Origin: an uncultured Lachnospira sp.
GTDB lineage: Bacteria; Bacillota; Clostridia; Lachnospirales; Lachnospiraceae
Direction: 5' to 3'
Length of the DNA: 64,000 nucleotides
NCBI GenBank assembly: GCA_910587485.1
Contig: CAJUKN010000014.1
Coordinates: forward strand, 27,943 to 91,942
In this document: positions 16,448-25,273 of the stretch, piece by piece
Position numbering within the stretch: the first letter of the stretch is position 1
How the letters are laid out: every line of letters begins with the position of its first letter
Made by a program: the position numbers and the translations under genes
The notes under the pieces: model-generated
What the model was told of the DNA's origin: nothing
Seen by the model: only the letters and a program-made list of their open reading frames with translations
The model's database searches: none

Positions 16448-17353
16448 ATGGCATATAAAAAAAGAAAAAGAAGACATAAGACAAAGTGGAATTATAAAAG
16501 AATTGCTATAGCATCTACAGGTCTTGCTGCCCTTGTTGTGGCGACGACTGTTTTAGTCAGTGTCAGCGGCAAAGATAAGTCCGATGCTTCATCTTATAAT
16601 GGTGGAATTGTTGCCGATGCAGCTCAGAACAAGTCTGATAAGAACGATAATTCAAATACAATACATCAACAGACACAGATAGATAATAAACAAAACGAGA
16701 CACCAGATGATGTAAATGCAGTTTCAAATAATAATGTCAACACACCAACACAAAATGTTAATCCAACAAATCAGGCGGAGAATAATGATATGACTTCTAA
16801 AACAAGCAAAGGTTATTCTATTACGGAAGTTGATGGAATAACGTATGTTGACGGCGTTTTGATTGCCAATAAAACCTATGCTTTGCCAGCAGATTATAAT
16901 CCGGGAGCTGTTGACGGTGAAGTGATGGAAGCATTTTCTGTTATGCAAAATGCTGCTGCCAAAGAAGGACTAAATATTTATATATCGTCTGGATTTAGGT
17001 CTTATGAAACACAAAACAGACTGTATAACAATTATGTTGCAAAAGATGGAAAGGCAGAAGCAGACCGATATTCTGCAAGGGCAGGACATTCAGAACATCA
17101 GACAGGATTGTGTTTTGATTTGAACTCTATTGATGATTCGTTTGCAGCCACTCCAGAAGGAAAGTGGGTTGCCGAACATGCGTGGGAATATGGTTTTATT
17201 ATAAGATATCCAAAGGGGAAAGAAGATGTGACTGGTTATATGTATGAGTCATGGCATCTTCGTTATCTTGGAAAAGAACTTGCAAAAAAAGTGTATGATT
17301 CTGGTTTATGTCTTGAAGAATACTATGGGATAACTTCTCAGTATGAACAATAG
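16448..17353 (+). CDS. VanY-family D-alanyl-D-alanine carboxypeptidase, membrane-anchored
   Basis: M15 zinc peptidase that trims the last D-Ala from peptidoglycan stem peptides. Basic N-terminus (KKRKRRHKTK) then one membrane helix at about 17-37, a Ser/Thr/Asn-rich linker (40-130), and the catalytic domain. Catalytic signatures: YISSGFRSYETQNRLY, then SARAGHSEHQTGLCFDL (zinc His and Asp) and ESWHLRYLG (second zinc His). It acts outside the cell. ATG 16448 follows GGAGG in repeat C; the reading from 16400 would translate that repeat. mscL follows 21 bases later, so the two may be co-transcribed. Confidence 0.9.
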   Translation: MAYKKRKRRHKTKWNYKRIAIASTGLAALVVATTVLVSVSGKDKSDASSYNGGIVADAAQNKSDKNDNSNTIHQQTQIDNKQNETPDDVNAVSNNNVNTPTQNVNPTNQAENNDMTSKTSKGYSITEVDGITYVDGVLIANKTYALPADYNPGAVDGEVMEAFSVMQNAAAKEGLNIYISSGFRSYETQNRLYNNYVAKDGKAEADRYSARAGHSEHQTGLCFDLNSIDDSFAATPEGKWVAEHAWEYGFIIRYPKGKEDVTGYMYESWHLRYLGKELAKKVYDSGLCLEEYYGITSQYEQ

Positions 17354-17374
17354 ACAAAAGGATAAAATACAATT

Positions 17375-17815
17375 ATGAAGAAATTTTTTGAAGAATTTAA
17401 AAATTTTATTGCACGTGGCAATGTTATGGATATGGCAGTAGGTGTTATTATTGGCGGGGCTTTTACAGCAATTGTGACATCGCTTAACAAAGATATTATA
17501 ACACCTATATTAGCCATATTTGGCGGTGTTGATTTTTCTAATCTTACATTGAAAATGGGGACAAGTGATAATGCGCCTGTACTAATGTATGGAAGCTTTC
17601 TTACGGCTGTCATTAATTTTTTGATAACAGCTTTTATTATATTTTGCCTTGTCAAAGCGTTAAATAAAGCGGCAAGTTTTAGGAAAAAAGAGGAGATATT
17701 AGAGCAGCCAACAGAGAAAGAATGTCCGTTCTGCAAAAGTAAAATTCCTATTTCGGCAACAAGATGTCCATATTGTACATCAAATCTTGACGAGGAAGAA
17801 AATAGTGAAACATAA
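17375..17815 (+). CDS. mscL: Large-conductance mechanosensitive channel with zinc ribbon
   Basis: Pressure-release channel opened by membrane tension. The N-terminal signature [20 protein letters not shown] and TM1 (about 15-45) are standard, then a periplasmic loop and TM2 (about 72-95). The C-terminus carries [18 protein letters not shown], a zinc-ribbon-like extension absent from E. coli MscL but known in Clostridia. 146 residues. It sits just after the VanY-like gene with AAGGATAAAA as ribosome site. Confidence 0.95.
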   Translation: MKKFFEEFKNFIARGNVMDMAVGVIIGGAFTAIVTSLNKDIITPILAIFGGVDFSNLTLKMGTSDNAPVLMYGSFLTAVINFLITAFIIFCLVKALNKAASFRKKEEILEQPTEKECPFCKSKIPISATRCPYCTSNLDEEENSET

Positions 17816-17913
17816 ATGATTTTAGGTAAGTTTATGTTATGTTTACATTGGTAAACAAAACAATGGATGCCATGTTTTATGAGCAATCCTTAATAAATAA
17901 GATGGAGATTGCA

Positions 17914-18561
17914 ATGTATAACTATTTATTATTTGATTTAGATGGGACATTGACGGATTCAGGAGCGGGTATTATTAACTCTGTTTTATATGCACTGAAA
18001 AAATTTGATATTGAAGTAAAAGACCAAGCACAATTATATGCGTTTATTGGACCGCCATTAGTGGAGTCCTTTCAAACATTTTATCATTTTTCACCAGAGC
18101 AAGCGTTTCAGGCTGTTTGCTATTACAGAGAATATTTTAGTGAAAAAGGAATTTTTGAAAATAAAGTTATTTCAGGAATAGAGGCATTACTAGATGAGTT
18201 GAATCGTTCTGGAAAAAAATTAGTTGTTGCCACATCAAAACCAGAGGAATATACAATAAAGATATTAAAACATTTTAATTTAATTTCTTATTTCCAATTT
18301 GTGGCAGGAGCTACGATGGACGAAACCAGAAATTCCAAGACAGCAGTGATAGCTTATGCTCTGGAACATATAGGTGTTGTCTCAAAAAGTGAAGTGGTAA
18401 TGATTGGTGATAGAAAACATGATATAGAAGGTGCTAAGAATAATCATATTGATTCCATTGGTGTCCTGTTTGGGTATGGTGACAGAAAAGAGTTAGAGCA
18501 AGCAGGTGCGGATTATATTGCAGAAAATGTAGAAGAATTAAAGCATCTTTTAAAAAATTAA
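17914..18561 (+). CDS. HAD-superfamily phosphatase, phosphoglycolate phosphatase-like
   Basis: Haloacid dehalogenase hydrolase that dephosphorylates small metabolites. Motif I is LFDLDGTLTDSG at the very N-terminus, motif II is VVATSKPEEY near 95, motif III lysine lies in RNSKTAVIAYAL, and motif IV is VVMIGDRKHDIEGA near 160. A small alpha-helical cap lies between motifs I and II, as in Gph/PgmB-like enzymes. ATG 17914 was chosen because GGAG lies 6 bases before it and motif I begins there; 17839 would add 25 residues. The exact substrate is unknown. Confidence 0.85.
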   Translation: MYNYLLFDLDGTLTDSGAGIINSVLYALKKFDIEVKDQAQLYAFIGPPLVESFQTFYHFSPEQAFQAVCYYREYFSEKGIFENKVISGIEALLDELNRSGKKLVVATSKPEEYTIKILKHFNLISYFQFVAGATMDETRNSKTAVIAYALEHIGVVSKSEVVMIGDRKHDIEGAKNNHIDSIGVLFGYGDRKELEQAGADYIAENVEELKHLLKN

Positions 18562-18648
18562 TTACATATACTATATTATATAAGAACAGTTACTTAAATT
18601 TTGAATAATTCTTCATTTCTTACAGATACTAACAACATGAAGTACAAA

Positions 18649-18693
18649 TTGTGAAGCTATGTATATCAATACATTATAAAACATACTTCACAA
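18649..18693 (+). promoter_or_regulatory. Inverted repeat upstream of spoVT
   Basis: TTGTGAAGCTATGT (18649-18662) pairs with ACATACTTCACAA (18681-18693), apart from one bulged base. There is no T-run, so an operator or RNA hairpin in the spoVT leader is more likely than a terminator. A CATTATA box (18672-18678) in its centre resembles a forespore sigma -10 element, but I see no matching -35. Confidence 0.4.
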
Positions 18694-18720
18694 CAACATG
18701 AAAATGGAGGAATTATATTA

Positions 18721-19269
18721 ATGAAAGCAACTGGTATAATTAGAAAGATTGACGAATTAGGACGTATTGTAATTCCTAAGGAAATTAGAAGAACCTTGCA
18801 TATACGTGAAACAGATTCAATGGAAATATTTACAGATGATGATGGTGCAATTATATTAAAAAAATATTCATCAATGGGAGATAGTATTAAGTTTGCAAAG
18901 GATTATGCAGAATCAATGGCTAGAATGAGTGGGCATAGTGTATGTATAACAGATAAAGAGCAAATTATTGCAGCAGCTGGTGCAGAAAAAAAAGAATTGA
19001 TGGAACAAAAGCTGTCCCAAGAGTTAGAAGATGCAATACATGAAAGAAAAAAAGTATGTGCAGCTAAGAATGATAAAGAATATGTCAATGTTACAGATAA
19101 TTCTAGTCATTCATTCCATGCTGAGATTATCAGTCCTATTATATCAGCAGGCGATGTGCTTGGTGCTGTTATAATGTTGTCAAACAATGAAAAGACACAG
19201 CTTTCAGGTACTGAACAAAAACTTACAGAAACGGCTGCTGATTTTATTGGAAGACATATGGAAGAGTAA
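18721..19269 (+). CDS. spoVT: Stage V sporulation protein T
   Basis: AbrB-type DNA-binding regulator of late forespore genes. N-terminal swapped-hairpin domain MKATGIIRKIDELGRIVIPK and KEIRRTLHIRETDSMEIF (1-50). The remaining 130 residues form the GAF-like domain that SpoVT has in addition to the AbrB part. Length 182 matches B. subtilis SpoVT closely. ATG follows GGAGG at 9 bases. It heads the conserved cluster continuing with mazG and hup. Confidence 0.95.
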   Translation: MKATGIIRKIDELGRIVIPKEIRRTLHIRETDSMEIFTDDDGAIILKKYSSMGDSIKFAKDYAESMARMSGHSVCITDKEQIIAAAGAEKKELMEQKLSQELEDAIHERKKVCAAKNDKEYVNVTDNSSHSFHAEIISPIISAGDVLGAVIMLSNNEKTQLSGTEQKLTETAADFIGRHMEE

Positions 19270-19319
19270 TAATAAAAAATAGGGGTTGTCACACAAATAT
19301 TGAGATATTTTGAGATAAT

Positions 19320-19396
19320 CTTATAAATTGTATTAGTTGCCATAATTTCGCACTATAATATAGCTGCGTGATTATGGCAATTTTGTAGTTTATAAG
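19320..19396 (+). repeat. 77-base long palindrome
   Basis: Nested arms: CTTATAAA (19320-19327) with TTTATAAG (19389-19396), TTGCCATAAT (19336-19347 region) with ATTATGGCAA (19371-19380), and CGCA with TGCG inside. It lies between spoVT and mazG. There is no following T-run. It could be a MITE or a regulatory hairpin. Confidence 0.6.
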
Positions 19397-19421
19397 GAGT
19401 ATTATTGAAACAAACAAATCA

Positions 19422-19443
19422 AACTTCTTTGATGAGGTTAAAT
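19422..19443 (-). repeat. Repeat B, head fragment, reverse orientation
   Basis: AACTTCTTTGATGAGGTTAA is the reverse complement of the repeat B head. Confidence 0.5.
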
Positions 19444-19479
19444 GATAGAAAAGGGTAAAGAATATTTTGGAGTAATAAT

Positions 19480-20010
19480 ATGAAAAATGAACAATATATA
19501 AAAAATGAATATAACTGGCAGGATTTGCAGAATATTGTACATATACTAAGGCAGCCAGATGGTTGTTCATGGGATAGTGTTCAAACATATGAAAGTTTGA
19601 AAGATTGTGTTATCAATGAGACCAATGAAGTGATAGAGGCTGTCAATAATAAAGATTTTCTTAATTTAAAAGAAGAATTAGGCGATTTACTGCTACAAGT
19701 GGTGATGTATTCAGAAATTGCAAAGGAACGTGATGAATTTACACTTGAGGATGTTATTAATTGTGTTGCAAGTAAGATGGTAAAAAGGCATCCCAATGTT
19801 TTTAATGATGGTTTGAACGATGATGCTGAGGAATATAATGCCATGAATATCAGTCATTGGAATCAAATTAAATTAAAAGAAAAGAAAGAGCGATTAAAAG
19901 AATACGAAAAATTATATCATCAAGGAAAAATTAGTATAGCCTTATTAGAACTACAACGAAAAAAGTTTGATGACTATCAGTTTAAATTGGGCATTATTAC
20001 CAAAAAATAG
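19480..20010 (+). CDS. mazG: MazG-family nucleotide pyrophosphohydrolase
   Basis: House-cleaning enzyme that hydrolyses NTPs to NMP and pyrophosphate. Seen: RQPDGCSWDSVQTYESL (usually CPWD, here CSWD), metal-binding NETNEVIEA and LKEELGDLLLQVVMYSEIA, then KMVKRHPNVF. Length 176 corresponds to the single-domain form with a charged C-terminal extension (KLKEKKERLKEYEK). Position between spoVT and hup is the normal Firmicutes arrangement. GGAG lies 7 bases before ATG. Confidence 0.9.
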   Translation: MKNEQYIKNEYNWQDLQNIVHILRQPDGCSWDSVQTYESLKDCVINETNEVIEAVNNKDFLNLKEELGDLLLQVVMYSEIAKERDEFTLEDVINCVASKMVKRHPNVFNDGLNDDAEEYNAMNISHWNQIKLKEKKERLKEYEKLYHQGKISIALLELQRKKFDDYQFKLGIITKK

Positions 20011-20152
20011 CTTATTATATAGTGCAAATCCTCTTAAATGTAGCGAAACTGCTTAAAAATGCAAGGTTGTATTGACAAATTGTGAAAAAGAGGTTATAAA
20101 TGACTTTGTTGGCAGGTGTCAGCAAAAAATACCTATTGAGGAGAAGTTTACG

Positions 20153-20431
20153 ATGAATAAGACTGAATTAGTAGCAGCTATTGCGGAAAAGACAGAACTG
20201 ACAAAGAAGGATAGTGAAAAGGCTCTTAAGGCATTTATAGATGTTGTTAGTGAGCAGTTGAAAAAAGGTGAAAAAATCCAATTAGTTGGTTTTGGTACAT
20301 TTGAAGTGACAAACAGAGCTGCAAGAACAGGAAAGAATCCACAAACAGGTAAGACAATTAAGATTGCTGCTTGTAAGGCTCCAAAGTTTAAGGCTGGTAA
20401 GGCTTTAAAAGATACTGTTAATGAGAAGTAA
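20153..20431 (+). CDS. hup: HU-family DNA-binding protein
   Basis: Histone-like dimer that bends and compacts [23 protein letters not shown] starts the helical body; [20 protein letters not shown] is the conserved beta arm, followed by [20 protein letters not shown]. 92 residues, as usual. ATG 20153 follows GAGGAG at 8-12 bases; the longer reading from 20072 is not supported. It ends in a strong terminator, so it is largely its own unit. Confidence 0.95.
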   Translation: MNKTELVAAIAEKTELTKKDSEKALKAFIDVVSEQLKKGEKIQLVGFGTFEVTNRAARTGKNPQTGKTIKIAACKAPKFKAGKALKDTVNEK

Positions 20432-20465
20432 TTACTTGTTATAACAAAATTAATTACGGGGACTT

Positions 20466-20497
20466 AAGGTACAAGACAATAGTCTTGTACCTTTTTA
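20466..20497 (+). terminator. Rho-independent terminator of hup
   Basis: Perfect 12-bp stem, AAGGTACAAGAC (20466-20477) with GTCTTGTACCTT (20482-20493), loop AATA, then TTTT. Confidence 0.9.
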
Positions 20498-20535
20498 CGC
20501 CTTGTGGGAAGGTTCGTGTGAAAAATAAATTAAAG

Positions 20536-20568
20536 GTTCTTGCGCAAAAAGCAGCGCAGAAATGAGGA
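20536..20568 (+). promoter_or_regulatory. Leader element A, 3' half only
   Basis: GCGCAAAAAGCAGCGCAGAA and ATGAGG match the 3' half of leader element A. The 5' arm of P2 and both arms of P1 are missing. Its GAGG is the ribosome site of the next gene. Confidence 0.5.
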
Positions 20569-20573
20569 TTTTT

Positions 20574-20813
20574 ATGAGACTTGATAAATATTTAAAGGTA
20601 TCGCGCTTGATTAAGAGACGCACCGTTGCAAATGAAGCATGTGATGCTGGCAGGGTGACGGTTAATGATAGGGTTGCTAAAGCGTCGCTTGATGTAAAGG
20701 TAGGCGATGTTATACAGATTGCATTTGGAAATAAAAATGTCAAAGTGAAAGTGACAAATGTTAAAGAGGTTGTCCGCAAAGAAGAAGCAGCAGAAATGTT
20801 TGAATATATATAG
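20574..20813 (+). CDS. rqcP: S4-domain RNA-binding protein, RqcP (YlmH/YabO type)
   Basis: Small S4-domain protein of 79 residues that stabilises peptidyl-tRNA on the split 50S subunit during alanine tailing with RqcH. Seen: MRLDKYLKVSRLIKRRTVAN, then CDAGRVTVNDRVAKAS, the typical S4 loop, and VGDVIQIAFG. ATG 20574 follows GAGG by 7 bases. The position before yabP and divIC is the standard Firmicutes order. Confidence 0.9.
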   Translation: MRLDKYLKVSRLIKRRTVANEACDAGRVTVNDRVAKASLDVKVGDVIQIAFGNKNVKVKVTNVKEVVRKEEAAEMFEYI

Positions 20814-20867
20814 GATTTCGGACATACATTGTAAAGCAGGCAATGTATGAAACGGAGGTCTTATTTT

Positions 20868-21149
20868 ATGGAGGGTAATATAAAACATGCACATAGAGTT
20901 AGCATGTCAAACAGAAGTAAACTGGAAATGACGGGAATCAGCGATGTTATATCCTTTGATTTAACAAAAGTGTTGTTAGAAAGTGATTATGGAGTGATAA
21001 CGATTAAAGGGCAAAACCTTCATGTGAACCGTCTTTCAGTTGAAAAAGGTGAGTTGGATATTGATGGAACGATTCAGGCTATAGAATATTCCGATAAGGA
21101 TAATTTTTCTAAGAAAGGAGAATCGTGGTTTGGAAAGCTGCTTAAGTGA
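20868..21149 (+). CDS. yabP: Sporulation protein YabP
   Basis: Small spore-formation protein of 93 residues. HRVSMSNRSKLEMTGISDVI, then GVITIKGQNLHVNRLSVEKG and ELDIDGTIQAIEYSD match the YabP beta-rich pattern. It works with YabQ in spore coat or cortex assembly. GGAGG lies 7 bases before ATG 20868. Its 3' end overlaps yabQ by 20 bases, so translation is coupled. Confidence 0.9.
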   Translation: MEGNIKHAHRVSMSNRSKLEMTGISDVISFDLTKVLLESDYGVITIKGQNLHVNRLSVEKGELDIDGTIQAIEYSDKDNFSKKGESWFGKLLK

Positions 21150-21609
21150 TTTGTTACAATGGGAGCTTTCAACAGTGCTATCCAGTGTATTTCTTGGTAT
21201 GGTGGCTGCGTTTATATACGATTGTATACGAGTTGTCCGAAGAATTATAAGACATAAAAAGGTTTGGACTATTGCAGTAGAAGATATTATATATTGGGTG
21301 TGTATGAGTTTTTTGGCTTTTAGTGCTACATATAATTTAAGTAATGGTGCGGTAAGAGGCTTTATGGTGGTGACTGCAATACTTGGAGCATTATTGTACA
21401 AGGCAGTTCTGGGGAAATATTATGTAAAATATATGACAAAATTAATTAATTTTTTACTAAAACCATTGAAAAAAATATATGGTTTGATTAGTATTAAGTT
21501 AGGTCATTTAAAAGAATTGCGCAAAAAACGCAGACCAAAACCATCCAAGAAGAAGGGAGGAATTAAATCATGGTACTTGAATCGAAGTATGAAAGACAGC
21601 AAAGATTAA
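21130..21609 (+). CDS. yabQ: Spore cortex biosynthesis protein YabQ
   Basis: Membrane protein needed for cortex formation. About three to four hydrophobic helices (about 12-30, 50-68, 75-92) precede a very basic tail (KELRKKRRPKPSKKKGG). The start is TTG at 21130 with AAAGGAG 9 bases before it; no ATG fits better. It overlaps yabP by 20 bases and divIC by 40 bases. Confidence 0.85.
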   Translation: MESCLSDLLQWELSTVLSSVFLGMVAAFIYDCIRVVRRIIRHKKVWTIAVEDIIYWVCMSFLAFSATYNLSNGAVRGFMVVTAILGALLYKAVLGKYYVKYMTKLINFLLKPLKKIYGLISIKLGHLKELRKKRRPKPSKKKGGIKSWYLNRSMKDSKD

Positions 21610-21896
21610 AAAGACAACGCTATTCAGGTATCTTAGGATTTGTCTTAGCATGTGTACTGATAGTGATAATTGGCGTGACTTTATGGGTAAGCAAGCAATC
21701 TCTTATTGAAAAAAATGAAGAGTATGAGGCACAAAAGATTATTCTTGAGAATCAGATTAATGAACAAAAACAAAGAAGTGAGGATATAGAGGAATATAAA
21801 AAATATGTTCAAACAAAAAAGTTTGCAGAGGATATAGCTAAAAATAAGTTTGGATTAATTTATCCTGATGAAATTGTTATTAAACCAGATTCATAA
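21570..21896 (+). CDS. divIC: Septum formation initiator DivIC/FtsB-like protein
   Basis: Bitopic division protein: basic N-terminus (KYERQQRLKRQR), one membrane helix (about 19-42), then a coiled coil (SLIEKNEEYEAQKIILENQI) and the C-terminal FAEDIAKNKFGLIYPDEIVI motif of FtsB/DivIC. Size 108. It completes the rqcP-yabP-yabQ-divIC run and is followed by a terminator. GGGAGG lies 9 bases before ATG. Confidence 0.9.
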   Translation: MVLESKYERQQRLKRQRYSGILGFVLACVLIVIIGVTLWVSKQSLIEKNEEYEAQKIILENQINEQKQRSEDIEEYKKYVQTKKFAEDIAKNKFGLIYPDEIVIKPDS

Positions 21897-21903
21897 GAAG
21901 TAG

Positions 21904-21948
21904 AAAAAGGGTTATTGCAAAAAAGAAATGTTGCAATAGCCTTTTTAA
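21904..21948 (+). terminator. Rho-independent terminator after divIC
   Basis: AAAAAGGGTTATTGCAA (21904-21920) with TTGCAATAGCCTTTTT (21931-21946). Confidence 0.85.
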
Positions 21949-22068
21949 TTTGCTTATAAATAAATTTCTCTTTTTATGAATAAACCCTTTATTCCCATGA
22001 ATATAATTATTAATAGTATACAATTATGTTCACAAGCTTTGAGTATGGATATAGATAAGGAGGATATT

Positions 22069-23220
22069 ATGGCAGAAAGTTTGCAGGATTATATAACAAC
22101 CTATTCATTTAATCGATTGGAAGAAACCGCACGTACATTTAGGCGATTAGGTGAAGCCTATGAGGATGCTTATGTAGATACATTGGACACCGTAAATGGT
22201 GGTGATACTGTAATGACAGGAATATCAAAACAGTTGCTTTTGGTGGCAGATGTTTTGGAAGAGTGTGTCACAATGAACCTATATTCTAAAGATATGGACA
22301 AAGGTGTTGAAAAAGAACTATTTAGAAAATGTTTTCTTGCAGGAGTACGGATTAAAAATATTACAATGATTGAGGGAAAGTCAGGAATGACAGAGCTTGC
22401 ATTTCAAGCAAGGACAGTTGGACGAAGTTGTATATCAGCAAAAAAACTTTTTCCAATATTGTTTGATGTCTTAGGAGCCGATTATTATGTGCCAGGTTCT
22501 TGCAGAACAATAATCAATGAGGAATTTCATCAGTATATTTTTATTCAGGAAAGTCGATTCAAAATGTTATCAGGTGTTGCCAGAAGAGGTAAAGGGACAA
22601 GTCGATATAATGGTGATAACTTTTTGATTTCGCGCCTTGATTGTGGAAAAACGGTAGCGGCTATAGCTGATGGTATGGGAAGCGGCAAAAGAGCGTTTGC
22701 TGAGAGCCGTATGGTAATAGAACTTATGGAAAATTGTATTGATGCAGGTTTTCAGGAGCAGGCGGCATTAGAATTAATCAATACAGCATACATAGCAGGC
22801 GGAGGAAAAGGCGTTCACCCAGTTACAATGGATATGAGTGTTATTGACTGTAAAACGGGATTATTATCTTGTATTAAACTGGGGGCAGCAGCAACCTTTA
22901 TAAAAAGAGAGTCAGAAGTTGAAGTGATTGAATCAACAACACTTCCATTGGGTGTGCTTGAAAAAATTGATTATACAACCTTTACAAGAAAATTGTTTAG
23001 TGGTGATTATGTTATTATGATAAGTGATGGACTGCTCGATAATATTTCAGGTGTGTATAAAGAAGAAAAAATGGCAGATATTATAAAAAATATATCGGTT
23101 AGAAAACCAGATGCAATGGCAGAAGAGATTATGAGAAAATCATTAAAGTGCAATGGAGGAAAGCCATCCGATGATATGACTGTTTTAGTGTTAGGATTGT
23201 TTGACACATATGACAAATAA
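22069..23220 (+). CDS. spoIIE: SpoIIE-family phosphatase lacking the membrane domain
   Basis: PPM-type serine phosphatase domain that in SpoIIE dephosphorylates SpoIIAA and turns on sigma-F. Seen: ISRLDCGKTVAAIADGMGSG (metal Asp, about 220-240), TMDMSVIDC, VIMISDGLLDN and SDDMTVLVLGLF. Usual SpoIIE has about ten membrane helices before this part. Here there is none, and only about 170 bases separate the start from the divIC stop. ATG 22069 has a perfect AAGGAGG 5 bases before it, while ATG 21976 has no ribosome site. 383 residues. Position before tilS is the normal spoIIE locus, so this is probably a short soluble SpoIIE. Confidence 0.8.
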   Translation: MAESLQDYITTYSFNRLEETARTFRRLGEAYEDAYVDTLDTVNGGDTVMTGISKQLLLVADVLEECVTMNLYSKDMDKGVEKELFRKCFLAGVRIKNITMIEGKSGMTELAFQARTVGRSCISAKKLFPILFDVLGADYYVPGSCRTIINEEFHQYIFIQESRFKMLSGVARRGKGTSRYNGDNFLISRLDCGKTVAAIADGMGSGKRAFAESRMVIELMENCIDAGFQEQAALELINTAYIAGGGKGVHPVTMDMSVIDCKTGLLSCIKLGAAATFIKRESEVEVIESTTLPLGVLEKIDYTTFTRKLFSGDYVIMISDGLLDNISGVYKEEKMADIIKNISVRKPDAMAEEIMRKSLKCNGGKPSDDMTVLVLGLFDTYDK

Positions 23221-23235
23221 TACTATAATCATTGT

Positions 23236-24720
23236 ATGATTGAAAAAATATACCAATATATAAAAGAAAATAATATGTTAAATGATTGCAGGCATATTAT
23301 CGTGGGCTTGTCTGGTGGTGCGGATTCTGTATGTCTATTAGTACTGTTACACAATATTATTGTACAATATCAGATGAATATAAATATTATCGCCGTTCAT
23401 GTAAACCATGAAATCAGGGGGGATGAAGCCTTAAGAGACCAGTGTTTTGCGCAAAAGTTGTCAAATGATTTAGGAATTGTTTGTTATGTATTAAATAAAG
23501 ATGTCAAAGCGATTGCAAAAATGCGAGGGATAAGTCTTGAGACAGCAGGAAGACAAGTACGATATGAGTGTTTTGCACAGATAAAAAAAGAATTAGGATT
23601 TTCAGATAAGACAACAAAAATTGCAGTTGCACATCATATTGATGATTTGGTCGAAACATCACTTATGCATCTTATCAGAGGAAGTGGGATACAAGGTTTT
23701 TCGGGGCTTTTGCCTATAAATGGAGATATTATAAGACCCCTTTTATGTGTAAGCAAAAAAGACATCATCGAATTTTTGAAAAGGAGAGGTATTGGATATG
23801 TTGTAGACAGCACCAATCTTCAAAGTGATTATCAAAGAAATCAATTGAGAAATCAGCTTATTCCAATGATTGAAAAAAAATATAATCCTGAGTTTTCAAA
23901 AGCAGTATATCATATGGCAACTGATTTATCAGAAATAAACGATTATATAGATGGACAAGTTGTCAAGTTTGAGCAGATTTGTGTGCGCTATGATAGTACA
24001 AATCAGGAGCCTTTGGCATATTTGTTGTTAGATGAATTTCAAAAGGTGGATAGGGCATTACAGACCTATCTGCTTCGTGCTGTTTTAAAAAAGGTAGCAC
24101 AAACACCTGTGGATATTTATCGAAAACATATTGAGCTTTTAAAGCAGCTATGCCAAAAACAGGTTAGCAAGAAGATAAATTTATCGAATGGAATCATAGC
24201 AATTCGAGGATATGATAATATCATACTACAAAAGGTTGTCGGTCAAGATATACATTTAGATAAACAAGAGGTATGGAATCCATTAAGTATTGATTTATCT
24301 AGTATGAAAATAGGGGAAGAACAATGTGTTCAATTGGGTATTAATGTATGTGATATCAATGGAATATGGCATAAAGCAGAAAAAATATGTCTACAATTAG
24401 TAGATAAGAAAGAAATTAAAAATATTTATTCCAATAATGTCTATACTAAATTTTTTGATTGTGATAAGATAAGTAGAAAAATTGATATAAGATTTAAGGA
24501 ACAGGGGGATTTTATTCGGATTCATGCTAATGGAAGCAAAAAGAAATTAAAGAAAGAATGGATTGACCTTAAAGTTCCAGCGAATGTTAGAAATCATATT
24601 TTGCTGCTTGCATGTGAGAATGAAATATTGTGGGCTGTGGGCGTTAGAAGATGTCAGACAGCATTGATTGATGAGAATACAAAAAATGTATTGAAAATAT
24701 GTGTAGTGATTGGAGACTAA
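23236..24720 (+). CDS. tilS: tRNA(Ile) lysidine synthetase
   Basis: ATP-dependent enzyme that changes C34 of the minor isoleucine tRNA to lysidine. P-loop SGGADS at 26-31, then HVNHEIRGDEALRD, GISLETAGRQVRYECF, AVAHHIDDLVETSLMHLIRG and STNLQSDYQRNQLRNQLIP, all typical. The C-terminal TilS domain continues from about 390 (IRIHANGSKKKLKKEWIDLK). Length 494. hpt starts 2 bases after the stop, so they are coupled. Confidence 0.95.
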   Translation: MIEKIYQYIKENNMLNDCRHIIVGLSGGADSVCLLVLLHNIIVQYQMNINIIAVHVNHEIRGDEALRDQCFAQKLSNDLGIVCYVLNKDVKAIAKMRGISLETAGRQVRYECFAQIKKELGFSDKTTKIAVAHHIDDLVETSLMHLIRGSGIQGFSGLLPINGDIIRPLLCVSKKDIIEFLKRRGIGYVVDSTNLQSDYQRNQLRNQLIPMIEKKYNPEFSKAVYHMATDLSEINDYIDGQVVKFEQICVRYDSTNQEPLAYLLLDEFQKVDRALQTYLLRAVLKKVAQTPVDIYRKHIELLKQLCQKQVSKKINLSNGIIAIRGYDNIILQKVVGQDIHLDKQEVWNPLSIDLSSMKIGEEQCVQLGINVCDINGIWHKAEKICLQLVDKKEIKNIYSNNVYTKFFDCDKISRKIDIRFKEQGDFIRIHANGSKKKLKKEWIDLKVPANVRNHILLLACENEILWAVGVRRCQTALIDENTKNVLKICVVIGD

Positions 24721-24722
24721 AG

Positions 24723-25250
24723 ATGGATTATCAAAATATAAGTGTACTAATTTCAAAGGAAAAGTTGGATAGTAGAATTGATGAGCTTGCACAACAGATA
24801 AGCCATGATTATCAGGGGGAGACCTTGAAGTTGATTTGTATACTAAAAGGCAGTATCTTTTTTTGCTGTGAGCTTGCCAAAAGAATTACAGTACCTGTTA
24901 TGTTTGATTTTATGCAGGTTTCAAGTTATGGAAAAAGTACAGAGTCCAGTGGTCATATTATAATAAAAAAAGAGTTAGATGAATCCATTAAAGGAGACCA
25001 TGTTTTGATTATAGAAGATATTGTTGACTCTGGTAATACGCTGTCAAAGTTAATCCCTATGCTTAAGCAAAGAGAACCTAAAAGTCTGAAAGTGTGTACG
25101 CTTTTAGATAAACCAGAACGAAGGACAGCGCCTGTTGAAGTTGATTACAATGGTTTTTGTATTCCAGATGAATTTGTGGTAGGATTTGGTTTGGATTATA
25201 ACCAAAATTATAGAAATCTCCCATATGTGGGTGTGTTACATTTCGATTAG
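24723..25250 (+). CDS. hpt: Hypoxanthine phosphoribosyltransferase
   Basis: Purine salvage enzyme making IMP and GMP from PRPP. Type I PRTase motif VLIIEDIVDSGNTLSKLIPM (about 98-117), LKGSIFFCCELAKR and VVGFGLDYNQNYRNLPYVGV are typical. ATG 24723 is chosen since it starts the family pattern (MDYQNISVLISKEKL) and GGAG precedes it by 8 bases. 175 residues. tilS-hpt-ftsH is the classic order. Confidence 0.95.
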   Translation: MDYQNISVLISKEKLDSRIDELAQQISHDYQGETLKLICILKGSIFFCCELAKRITVPVMFDFMQVSSYGKSTESSGHIIIKKELDESIKGDHVLIIEDIVDSGNTLSKLIPMLKQREPKSLKVCTLLDKPERRTAPVEVDYNGFCIPDEFVVGFGLDYNQNYRNLPYVGVLHFD

Positions 25251-25273
25251 AGTGAATGGAGGGTAGAAAAGAG

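Noticed and set aside
17338..17886. Reverse-strand frame of 182 residues opposite mscL
   Set aside because: Shadow of mscL; no ribosome site and the forward gene is certain.
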